Part shown: one piece after another, positions 1 through 5,924 of the stretch | Numbering within the stretch: position 1 is the stretch's first letter | Layout: every line of letters begins with the position of its first letter | Source of the DNA: Polaribacter sp. | Lineage (GTDB): Bacteria; Bacteroidota; Bacteroidia; Flavobacteriales; Flavobacteriaceae | Assembly: GCA_003537695.1 (NCBI GenBank) | Contig: DPRC01000056.1 | Location: forward strand, 1 to 7,945 | Length of the DNA: 7,945 nt | Direction: 5' to 3' | The notes under the pieces: model-generated | Databases searched by the model: none | What the model was told of the DNA's origin: nothing | Seen by the model: only the letters and a program-made list of their open reading frames with translations | Program-made: the position numbers and the translations under genes

Positions 1-1061
1 ACAATGACAATACACCAACAACTATGCTCAAAGCGCTCTCTAAAGTAACCATTAAAGGAGTTGTTGACAACGACAATGACAGTAGTAACGGTTTTTTAAA
101 TAATTTTACAGGCACAGTAGCTACTACAATTTTTGACAAGTATTTAGAGAAAACAACATTGGTAAACGATGGGAATGGAGAACCAGTGTCTTTCGATACC
201 CAAGATAGTAAGATTTTTCGAGGAAAAGCGGCGGTTGTTAATGGTGCTTTTGAATTCGATTTTATTGTTCCTAAAGATATAAAAATAACACCCGGCCCAG
301 GAAAATTAAGCTTTTATGCAGAAAATGGTGCCCTTGATAAATCGGGGTACACTATTGATATAACGGTGGGAGGGATTATAGACAATCCACCTGAAGATAG
401 TACAGGACCCGAAATAGAGGCGTTTTTGAATGATGAATCTTTTATAGGCGGCGGGAATACAAATGGCTCTCCTAACTTAATCGTGGCGCTCTCAGATGCA
501 AGTGGAATAAATACCTCTATTACTGCAGTAGATCATGATATTATTGGGGTTTTAGATGGGGATACCCTAAACCCAATTGTTTTAAATGACTTTTATCAAA
601 CGGATTTAGACGACTTTACATCCGGGAAAGTTAATTACAAATTGAGGGACCTCGACGTGGGTCCGCATACGTTAAAAATAAAAGCGTGGGATACTTACAA
701 TAACTCTTCTACTACTGCGTTAAATTTTGTGGTTGTGAGTGATGCTATTTTAAATCTAGAAAATGTTTTAAATTACCCCAATCCTTTTATAAATTATACC
801 GAATTTTGGTTCAATCATAACAAACCCAATGAGCCTTTAGAGGTGCAGGTGCAAATATTTACAATTGCTGGTAAATTGGTTAAAACCATTAACGAAGAGG
901 TGCAAACTTCAGGAAGTTTGTCGCGGAGTATTTCGTGGAATGGTTTGGATGCTTTTGGAAATAAAATAGGGAAAGGAGTGTATGTCTATAAATTACGGGT
1001 GCTTTCACGGGCAAGTAATTTATTTTCAGAGAAGTATGAAAAATTAGTTATACTTCAATAA
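1..1061 (+). CDS. porU: Type IX secretion system sortase PorU, C-terminal part (5' truncated by window edge)
   Basis: The reading frame is open from the left edge (first full codon at base 3) to TAA at 1059-1061, giving about 352 visible residues. PorU is the gingipain-like (C25 family) outer-membrane sortase that removes the C-terminal signal of T9SS cargo and attaches cargo to the cell surface. The C25 catalytic domain lies upstream of the window and cannot be checked. What is visible is the C-terminal beta-rich part: Ig-like segments rich in Asp/Asn/Gly, then a FlgD/T9SS-CTD-like domain beginning with NYPNPF (771-788) and ending with a GKGVYVYKL-type strand motif. This tail (YPNPF...WFNH...F..GK.V..I...W.G.D..G..IGKGVYVYKL) is the familiar end of flavobacterial PorU. 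The immediate downstream neighbour porV, its known partner in the attachment complex, strongly supports the call. The ATG at 24 is an internal Met, because the frame continues upstream of it. gldJ is often found upstream in Flavobacteriaceae but is not in view. Confidence 0.88.
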   Translation, partial: NDNTPTTMLKALSKVTIKGVVDNDNDSSNGFLNNFTGTVATTIFDKYLEKTTLVNDGNGEPVSFDTQDSKIFRGKAAVVNGAFEFDFIVPKDIKITPGPGKLSFYAENGALDKSGYTIDITVGGIIDNPPEDSTGPEIEAFLNDESFIGGGNTNGSPNLIVALSDASGINTSITAVDHDIIGVLDGDTLNPIVLNDFYQTDLDDFTSGKVNYKLRDLDVGPHTLKIKAWDTYNNSSTTALNFVVVSDAILNLENVLNYPNPFINYTEFWFNHNKPNEPLEVQVQIFTIAGKLVKTINEEVQTSGSLSRSISWNGLDAFGNKIGKGVYVYKLRVLSRASNLFSEKYEKLVILQ

Positions 1062-1106
1062 AATATATATTTTTACAGTGGTAAGAAACTACATTAAAAA
1101 AAAAAA

Positions 1107-2222
1107 ATGAGAAAATTAGGATTTTTTGTATTGGTTAGTATTTTGCTAACTTTTGAAGCTTCAGCGCAAGAGGAAGCACCGCAAACGGGAGGAATAACTA
1201 CCGCAACGCCCTTTTTATTAATAGTTCCAGATGCAAGAGCAGGAGGAATGGGAGACATGGGGGTAGCCACCAGTGCAGATGCCTTTTCTTTGTTTCACAA
1301 TCCCGCAAAAATGGCATTCAGTTCTCGACAAATTTATACAGGAATTACCTATTCTCCGTGGTTGCGTAATCTTACAGATGACATTTTTGTAGGAAGTGGT
1401 TCTTATATCAATCGGTTTAGTGAGAATGCAGCTTGGGGAGCAGAATTTCGGTATTTTTCTTTAGGACAAATAGACTTAACGGACAACCAAGGACAATCGA
1501 ATGGTTCTATAAACCCGAATGAATTGGTAGCTTCAGGTTCTTATTCTTTAAAACTAAGTGAAACATTTGCAATGGGAGTTTCCTTAAAATACATTCGTTC
1601 TAACTTAGCATTTAATGGTGTTCCAGGAAGTACAATACAACCAATTAATTCTTTTGCTGTTGACGTTTCTGGGTATTACCAGTCTTCAGAAGAAAATTAT
1701 GGAGATTTTAATGGACGCTATAGAATTGGATTTAATATTGCCAATATCGGACCTAAAGTATCGTATACTCCAGATCAAGATGATTTTATACCAACAAATT
1801 TGAAGTTTGGAGGAGGCTTTGATTTTATATTAGATGATTACAATACCATTTCTACAACGGTGGAATTTACAAAACTATTGGTGCCTACCATAAGTAACTC
1901 TGAAAAAGGGTGGATTGACGGTATGTTTAGTTCTTTTGGAGACGCTCCGGGAGGATTTAGTGAAGAAATGAAAGAATTCACCTACGCTTTTGGTGCAGAG
2001 TATCTGTACAACAATGCCTTTGCTTTGCGAGGAGGTTATTTTCATGAAAATGAAGACAAGGGAAACAGACAGTATTTTACATTGGGTGGTGGCTTTAAAA
2101 CCAACGCATTGAACATCGATTTGTCGTATTTGGTAAATGCGTCTGACGTGAACAATCCTTTAGAAAATTCATTGCGTTTTTCACTCTCTTTTGATTTGGG
2201 TGAAATTTATGAGTACTATTAA
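1107..2222 (+). CDS. porV: Type IX secretion system outer-membrane protein PorV (LptO/PG27 family)
   Basis: The product is a 371-residue outer-membrane beta-barrel of the FadL-like PorV family. In the known T9SS, PorV picks up folded cargo at the SprA/Sov translocon and delivers it to PorU for signal removal and attachment. Residues 1-20 form a signal peptide (basic MRK, hydrophobic stretch, EASA), with probable cleavage before Gln21. The family hallmark follows: PFLLIVPDARAGGMGD (35-50) and a HNPAKMAF segment (64-71). The rest alternates short amphipathic strands and loops. The C-terminus ends in aromatic residues (FDLGEIYEYY), as expected for an outer-membrane barrel recognised by the BAM machinery. 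The start at 1107 follows a run of 11 A with no Shine-Dalgarno, typical for Bacteroidota. It lies 45 bases after porU and is probably co-transcribed with it; a strong hairpin terminator follows. Length and motifs are complete, and no damage is seen. Confidence 0.94.
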   Translation: MRKLGFFVLVSILLTFEASAQEEAPQTGGITTATPFLLIVPDARAGGMGDMGVATSADAFSLFHNPAKMAFSSRQIYTGITYSPWLRNLTDDIFVGSGSYINRFSENAAWGAEFRYFSLGQIDLTDNQGQSNGSINPNELVASGSYSLKLSETFAMGVSLKYIRSNLAFNGVPGSTIQPINSFAVDVSGYYQSSEENYGDFNGRYRIGFNIANIGPKVSYTPDQDDFIPTNLKFGGGFDFILDDYNTISTTVEFTKLLVPTISNSEKGWIDGMFSSFGDAPGGFSEEMKEFTYAFGAEYLYNNAFALRGGYFHENEDKGNRQYFTLGGGFKTNALNIDLSYLVNASDVNNPLENSLRFSLSFDLGEIYEYY

Positions 2223-2259
2223 AAAATCATTTTTTTTTAGTAATTTTATGCACGTACAG

Positions 2260-2285
2260 AAAGCAGTCCATCGGCTGCTTTTTTT
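2260..2285 (+). terminator. Rho-independent terminator of porU-porV
   Basis: The left arm AAAGCAGTC (2260-2268) pairs with GGCTGCTTT (2273-2281), using one G-U wobble, around the four-base loop CATC. A T-run continues to 2285. It begins 37 bases after the porV stop and separates the T9SS pair from cdd. Confidence 0.85.
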
Positions 2286-2295
2286 GACGGCCTAA

Positions 2296-2379
2296 ATGAG
2301 GAGTAATCTTGAGCGTATGGTTGAGATTTTTAGAAATAACGATGTGGAGGCAGTATGCCTTAAAAAAAAGGAGATATAG
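2296..2379 (+). CDS. Possible 27-residue leader ORF before cdd
   Basis: An ATG at 2296 directly follows an in-frame TAA (2293-2295) and opens a 27-codon frame ending with TAG at 2377-2379, two bases before the cdd ATG. It starts MRSNLERMVEIF and ends LKKKEI. The Shine-Dalgarno of cdd (AAGGAG, 2368-2373) lies inside its last codons, a layout typical of translational coupling. I do not recognise the peptide. It has no Shine-Dalgarno of its own, and the upstream terminator leaves only about ten bases before its start, so a promoter would have to lie inside it or transcription would have to read through. A frame of this length can occur by chance, so the call is tentative. Confidence 0.25.
   Translation: MRSNLERMVEIFRNNDVEAVCLKKKEI
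2348..2360 (+). promoter_or_regulatory. Small hairpin just upstream of the cdd ribosome binding site
   Basis: AGGCA (2348-2352) and TGCCT (2356-2360) are perfect inverted repeats around GTA, and a G-U pair can extend the stem by one (2347/2361). The hairpin ends seven bases before AAGGAG, so it could affect ribosome access to cdd. It is followed by an A-run, not a T-run, so it is not a terminator on this strand. A function is only inferred. Confidence 0.3.
2368..2373 (+). promoter_or_regulatory. Shine-Dalgarno of cdd (AAGGAG)
   Basis: AAGGAG lies eight bases before the cdd ATG at 2382. It supports that start and is notable because the other starts in this window (porV, the KASIII gene, guaA) have no such sequence, as is usual in Bacteroidota, where Shine-Dalgarno use is weak. 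Confidence 0.6.
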
Positions 2380-2381
2380 AG

Positions 2382-2864
2382 ATGAAAGAAATTAAAATAG
2401 CGACTTCAGCAATATTGTACAATGACATTAGTGAACTTTCAGAAGCAGATCGCATGCTGATGGACAGCGCTATTAAGGCAAGAGGAAATGCCTATGCTCC
2501 GTATTCAAATTTTCACGTGGGTGCCGCATTATTGCTAGCAAATGGAGAAGTAGTGCTTGGGAACAATCAGGAAAGTGCAGCCTACCCTTCTGGGATGTGT
2601 GCAGAGCGCGTTGCTATTTGGAATGCAGGTGCAAGATTCCCAGGTGTGCACATTCAAGCTTTGGCAATTTCGGCAAGCTCAACAAATACCATTGTAGATA
2701 GAGCGGTAGGACCTTGCGGAGCTTGTAGGCAGACCCTTTCAGAATTTGAGGTCAATCAAAAGAAGCCGTTTCCTGTTCTTTTTATGGGAGCAGTTGGCGA
2801 GGTGATAAAAACACCTTCTTTACTTTCCTTATTGCCCTTCTCCTTTGACAGTTCTTATTTATAG
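2382..2864 (+). CDS. cdd: Cytidine deaminase
   Basis: This 160-residue cytosolic zinc enzyme deaminates cytidine and deoxycytidine to uridine and deoxyuridine in pyrimidine salvage. All catalytic parts are visible: the substrate-binding FHVGAAL (44-50), GNNQESAAYPSGMCAER (60-76) with zinc ligand Cys73 and proton-shuttling Glu75, and PCGACRQ (111-117) with zinc ligands Cys112 and Cys115. This three-cysteine pattern and length match the homotetrameric form rather than the longer E. coli dimeric type. The start has an AAGGAG at 2368-2373 and leaves about 35 residues before the first motif, normal for Bacteroidota homologues. It is a single gene between the porV terminator and a long non-coding region. 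A possible leader ORF ends two bases before it. The C-terminus (LLPFSFDSSYL) carries the family's usual LLP.F ending. Confidence 0.96.
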   Translation: MKEIKIATSAILYNDISELSEADRMLMDSAIKARGNAYAPYSNFHVGAALLLANGEVVLGNNQESAAYPSGMCAERVAIWNAGARFPGVHIQALAISASSTNTIVDRAVGPCGACRQTLSEFEVNQKKPFPVLFMGAVGEVIKTPSLLSLLPFSFDSSYL

Positions 2865-3051
2865 GATTTTTTACACCGCTTGTTCGTCCTCTAAAGAGGA
2901 TCAACAGGTCATACCCCTTAATTAGAGACGTCAATTTTGTAGGTTGAACATCGTAATTATTTTTAAGACAGGAAGTTTGTTTAGCGGGTTTCATTTTTAG
3001 AAAAATAAAATACAACTCCCTTTAATGCGCTGTTAATACAGGTTTTAATAA

Positions 3052-3126
3052 CATTATTTGATGGTACGCAGATACGGTATTTTGACGCGGCCCCTTTTGA
3101 ATATCATTATTTGAGCATGCGGTACG
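3052..3126 (+). repeat. Two-copy degenerate direct repeat (CATTATTTGA + GGTACG)
   Basis: CATTATTTGA occurs at 3052-3061 and again at 3105-3114. Each copy is followed by GGTACG (3063-3068 and 3121-3126), after one base in the first copy and after six (GCATGC) in the second. The copies start 53 bases apart. They may be duplicated promoter/operator DNA upstream of the KASIII gene. The identity is directly visible; the role is inference. Confidence 0.5.
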
Positions 3127-3141
3127 TTTAGTTTAAATTTA
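3111..3141 (+). promoter_or_regulatory. Candidate Bacteroidota-type promoter for the KASIII gene
   Basis: TTG at 3111-3113 is followed, after a 20-base spacer, by TAAATTTA (3134-3141), which matches the -7 consensus TAnnTTTG at all fixed positions except the last. The spacing fits the known TTG-N19-21-TAnnTTTG layout. Transcription would start near 3147, giving a leader of about 45 bases before the ATG at 3194. Confidence 0.4.
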
Positions 3142-3157
3142 CATTTTTGTACATTGC

Positions 3158-3175
3158 TTAATTGAAACTAATTAA
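3158..3175 (+). repeat. AT-only inverted repeat in the KASIII 5' leader
   Basis: TTAATT (3158-3163) and AATTAA (3170-3175) are perfect inverted repeats around GAAACT, 18 bases before the ATG at 3194. With no G-C pairs, an RNA hairpin would be weak. A dimeric protein-binding site is possible, but so is chance in AT-rich DNA. Confidence 0.2.
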
Positions 3176-3193
3176 AATAAATAGTACATCGAT

Positions 3194-4258
3194 ATGATTT
3201 CATCAAAAATTATAGGAACAGGAAGTTTTATCCCCGGGATAAAAGTAAAAAACGCTGCTTTTTTAACGTCCCATTTCTTAAATGATGATGGAAGTGATTT
3301 TCCTTCAGACAATGAAACGATTATCGATAAGTTTAAAAAAATCACAGGGATTTCAGAAAGACGCTATGCCAAAGAGGAGTATAAAACGTCGGATATTGCC
3401 TTTTTTGCTGCACAAAAAGCCATCGAAGATGCAAACATAGATCCTGAAGAATTAGACTATATTATTTTAGCACATAATTTTGGAGATATTAGCCAAGGAA
3501 CAATTCAGGGAGATATGCTGCCAAGTTTGGCAACCCGAGTAAAGTATCGACTGGGGATTTCAAATCCTAATTGTGTTGCATATGACATTCTTTTCGGGTG
3601 TCCGGGTTGGATAGAAGGAGTAATCCAAGCGCAGGCTTTTATAAAGGCTGGAATTGCGAGAAAATGTTTGGTAATTGGTGCAGAAACCTTATCGCGTGTC
3701 GTGGACAAACATGACAGAGACGCCATGATTTACAGTGACGGAGCGGGTGCATGTATAGTTGCAGAAACTGCAGCTCAAGATGCAGGTATTCTTAGCCATG
3801 CCACGCAGACCTTTGCAAAAGAAGAAGCCTATTTTTTGTATTCCGGAAAGTCTTTCAATAAAAATGAAGATGAAAAGGTGCGCTACATAAAAATGTACGG
3901 ACGTAAAATATATGAGTTTGCAATTACAAATGTTCCGGGGGCTATGAAAATAGCCTTGGATAAAAGTGGTATTGCGATCGATGAGGTGAAAAAAATATTC
4001 ATACACCAGGCAAATGAAAAAATGGATGAGGCCATTGTAAAACGTTTTTACCGATTGTTTAAAATACCCGTTCCAGAAGGAGTAATGCCCATGAGCATTC
4101 ACAAACTTGGAAACAGTTCTGTAGCAACTGTGCCTACCTTATTAGATCTCGTATTAAAGGGAAATATCGAAAATCAAGAAGTTAAAGAGGGGGAAGTAGC
4201 CATTTTTGCATCTGTTGGTGCAGGAATGAATATCAATGCAATTGTATATCGTTTCTAA
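3194..4258 (+). CDS. 3-oxoacyl-ACP synthase III (KASIII/FabH) family protein
   Basis: This 354-residue thiolase-fold enzyme should condense an acyl starter with malonyl-ACP. The KASIII Cys-His-Asn triad is intact: Cys136 in FGCPGW, His271 in HQAN, and Asn307 in GNSS. Other fold motifs are TGISERR (51-57), DYIILAHN (88-95), SDGAGA (181-186) and the C-terminal GAGMN. It is somewhat longer than the roughly 317-residue E. coli FabH, with extra residues near 20-48. The FabH segment WIxxRTGIRER, which helps hold CoA, is here KFKKITGISER, lacking the Trp and the Arg before TGI; the Arg after HQAN (E. coli Arg249) is Lys276. It is therefore better called a FabH paralogue than the housekeeping FabH, and its starter substrate is unknown. 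No carrier protein, reductase or dehydratase lies nearby to suggest a pathway. The start at 3194 lacks a Shine-Dalgarno. It is probably transcribed alone from its own promoter. Confidence 0.9.
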   Translation: MISSKIIGTGSFIPGIKVKNAAFLTSHFLNDDGSDFPSDNETIIDKFKKITGISERRYAKEEYKTSDIAFFAAQKAIEDANIDPEELDYIILAHNFGDISQGTIQGDMLPSLATRVKYRLGISNPNCVAYDILFGCPGWIEGVIQAQAFIKAGIARKCLVIGAETLSRVVDKHDRDAMIYSDGAGACIVAETAAQDAGILSHATQTFAKEEAYFLYSGKSFNKNEDEKVRYIKMYGRKIYEFAITNVPGAMKIALDKSGIAIDEVKKIFIHQANEKMDEAIVKRFYRLFKIPVPEGVMPMSIHKLGNSSVATVPTLLDLVLKGNIENQEVKEGEVAIFASVGAGMNINAIVYRF

Positions 4259-4372
4259 TCCAAACGTAAAGTGCTAAGAGCGAATTTAAATGCGCTGCAA
4301 TTTCTAAAGAAAGAATTCTTCTTTTAATTAAAAAAATCTCCAAGCGAATCCCTATTTCTAAAATCAAAATAT

Positions 4373-4380
4373 TATTTTTG
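4373..4380 (+). promoter_or_regulatory. Candidate -7 promoter element of guaA (TATTTTTG)
   Basis: TATTTTTG matches the Bacteroidota TAnnTTTG consensus exactly and ends four bases before the guaA ATG (4384). If used, transcription would start at or next to the start codon, giving a leaderless or nearly leaderless mRNA. I see no TTG at the expected upstream spacing (around 4349-4351), so support rests on this element alone, which can also arise by chance in AT-rich DNA. Confidence 0.35.
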
Positions 4381-4383
4381 CGC

Positions 4384-5919
4384 ATGCAACAACACAACGT
4401 ACTAATTTTAGATTTCGGATCGCAATACACACAACTAATCGCAAGAAGGGTTAGAGAATTAAATATTTATTGCGAAATTCATCCCTACAATCATCCACCT
4501 AAAAACCAAGGAGAATTCAAAGCGGTCATCTTATCGGGAAGTCCAAACTCTGTAAGAGGAGAAAATGTATTACATCCAGATTTGTCTGAGATTAGAGGTA
4601 AAAAGCCGATGCTAGCAGTGTGTTATGGTGCGCAATATTTAGCGCATTTTGCGGGAGGTGAAGTGGCCTCTTCGAATACGAGAGAGTATGGTAGAGCAAA
4701 TTTATCATTTATTCAAAGCAATGAAATATTCTTTGAAAATATTTCCGAAGGAAGTCAAGTATGGATGAGTCATTCGGATACCATTAAAGAATTACCAACC
4801 AATGGGAAATTATTAGCGAGTACGAAAGATGTGGCAAATGCCGCATATAAAATTGAAGGGGAAGATACCTATGCAATTCAATTTCATCCAGAAGTATACC
4901 ATTCGAAAGATGGAAAGCAGCTCTTAGAAAATTTTTTAGTTAAAATTGCAGGAGTTGCACAGACGTGGACACCAGATTCTTTTGTGGAGAGCACGGTTGC
5001 AGCGATAAAAAAGCAAGTAGGAAATGATAAAGTTGTTTTAGGCCTTTCTGGAGGGGTAGATTCTACAGTAGCAGCAGTATTATTGCACAAAGCAATCGGT
5101 AAAAACTTGTATTGTATTTTTGTGAACAATGGTTTGTTGCGTAAAAATGAGTTTGAAAGCGTGCTTACCCAATATGAAGGAATGGGATTAAACGTAAAAG
5201 GTGTAGATGCTTCCGAACGTTTTTTAACTGCTTTGGTAGGTTTGACAGATCCTGAAAAGAAAAGAAAAGCAATTGGAAATTCATTCATCGAAGTTTTTGA
5301 TGATGAAGCAACACAAATTACGGATGTTACCTGGCTGGCACAAGGAACTATTTATCCGGATGTAATTGAATCGGTTTCTGTAAATGGAGGCCCTTCAGCA
5401 ACTATAAAAAGTCATCACAATGTAGGTGGTTTGCCAGCGTATATGAAATTGAAAATTGTAGAGCCTCTGCGTATGATTTTTAAAGACGAAGTACGAAGAG
5501 TAGGGGCTTCTCTTGGCATTGATGCAGAGTTGTTAGGACGTCATCCCTTTCCAGGTCCTGGTTTGGGAATTCGGATCTTAGGAGATATAACAGCTGAAAA
5601 AGTACGGATTCTACAAGAGGTAGATGCGGTCTTTATCAATGGATTAAAAGAAGACGGTTTGTATGATAAAGTTTGGCAGGCGGGAGCGATGTTGCTTCCT
5701 GTAAACTCTGTTGGGGTGATGGGTGACGAAAGAACCTACGAAAAGGTAGTGGCTTTAAGAGCGGTAGAAAGTACAGACGGAATGACAGCAGATTGGGTAA
5801 ACTTACCCTATGAGTTTTTACAAAAAGTATCTAATAAAATAATAAATCAGGTAAAAGGTGTGAATAGAGTTGTGTACGATATCAGTTCAAAACCACCGGC
5901 AACTATAGAATGGGAATAA
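4384..5919 (+). CDS. guaA: GMP synthase (glutamine-hydrolysing)
   Basis: This 511-residue cytosolic enzyme converts XMP to GMP using ATP and glutamine, the last step of guanine nucleotide synthesis. Residues 1-190 are a class I glutamine amidotransferase with [14 protein letters not shown] (9-22), nucleophile Cys80 in AVCYGAQ, and the His168/Glu170 pair in FHPE. Next is the ATP pyrophosphatase domain with the P-loop SGGVDS (222-227). The C-terminal dimerisation/XMP-binding domain contains [13 protein letters not shown] (385-397) and ends in [11 protein letters not shown], the standard GuaA terminus. The start is taken at ATG 4384, giving the normal [14 protein letters not shown] beginning. 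A TTG two codons earlier is possible but overlaps the promoter-like TATTTTTG and is not needed. No Shine-Dalgarno is present. The LysM/PBP lipoprotein gene starts five bases after its stop, so the two likely share a transcript. All key residues are intact. Confidence 0.98.
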   Translation: MQQHNVLILDFGSQYTQLIARRVRELNIYCEIHPYNHPPKNQGEFKAVILSGSPNSVRGENVLHPDLSEIRGKKPMLAVCYGAQYLAHFAGGEVASSNTREYGRANLSFIQSNEIFFENISEGSQVWMSHSDTIKELPTNGKLLASTKDVANAAYKIEGEDTYAIQFHPEVYHSKDGKQLLENFLVKIAGVAQTWTPDSFVESTVAAIKKQVGNDKVVLGLSGGVDSTVAAVLLHKAIGKNLYCIFVNNGLLRKNEFESVLTQYEGMGLNVKGVDASERFLTALVGLTDPEKKRKAIGNSFIEVFDDEATQITDVTWLAQGTIYPDVIESVSVNGGPSATIKSHHNVGGLPAYMKLKIVEPLRMIFKDEVRRVGASLGIDAELLGRHPFPGPGLGIRILGDITAEKVRILQEVDAVFINGLKEDGLYDKVWQAGAMLLPVNSVGVMGDERTYEKVVALRAVESTDGMTADWVNLPYEFLQKVSNKIINQVKGVNRVVYDISSKPPATIEWE

Positions 5920-5924
5920 AAGAT

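Larger units (their letters stand above)
2865..3193. other. 329-base intergenic region between cdd and the KASIII gene
   Basis: No convincing coding frame was found. The region holds a short hairpin (2887-2900), a duplicated CATTATTTGA ... GGTACG module (3052-3068 and 3105-3126), a promoter candidate (3111-3141) and an AT-only inverted repeat (3158-3175). No T-run follows a stable stem after cdd, so I see no clear cdd terminator. The minus-strand frame at 2782-3015 overlaps cdd and has no recognisable protein character. Confidence 0.6.

Noticed and set aside
24..26. ATG as a start for the first gene
   Set aside because: The frame stays open to the window edge with matching protein character, and PorU is far longer than 345 residues, so this Met is internal.
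1066..1073. TATATTTT as a separate porV promoter
   Set aside because: It matches TAnnTTTG except the last base but has no upstream TTG at proper spacing, and the 45-base gap favours co-transcription with porU.
2887..2900. TCCTCT/AGAGGA inverted repeat after cdd as a terminator
   Set aside because: The stem is only about five usable pairs and no T-run follows, so it is not a credible intrinsic terminator.
2782..3015. 77-codon minus-strand frame over the cdd end and downstream gap
   Set aside because: It overlaps the conserved cdd C-terminus, has no recognisable motif and has a composition typical of antisense frames.
3689..4102. 137-codon minus-strand frame inside the KASIII gene
   Set aside because: It is antisense to a fully conserved enzyme gene and rich in Phe, Tyr, Cys and His as expected of shadow frames.
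4306..4324. AAAGAA/TTCTTT inverted repeat after the KASIII gene as a terminator
   Set aside because: The stem has a single G-C pair and would be unstable; the short T stretch is compatible with local AT-richness.
4378..4380. TTG as the guaA start
   Set aside because: The ATG at 4384 gives the family-typical N-terminus. The TTG belongs to the TATTTTTG promoter-like element and has no ribosome-binding sequence.
4259..4383. Purine riboswitch or similar structured leader before guaA
   Set aside because: I could not find the conserved core or paired stems of a known purine riboswitch in these 125 bases.
4884..5288. 134-codon minus-strand frame inside guaA
   Set aside because: It is entirely antisense to a well-conserved gene and has no domain of its own.
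5910..5912. ATG as the LysM/PBP start
   Set aside because: It adds MGIKD before the signal peptide and overlaps guaA by ten bases; ATG 5925 gives a cleaner lipoprotein signal.
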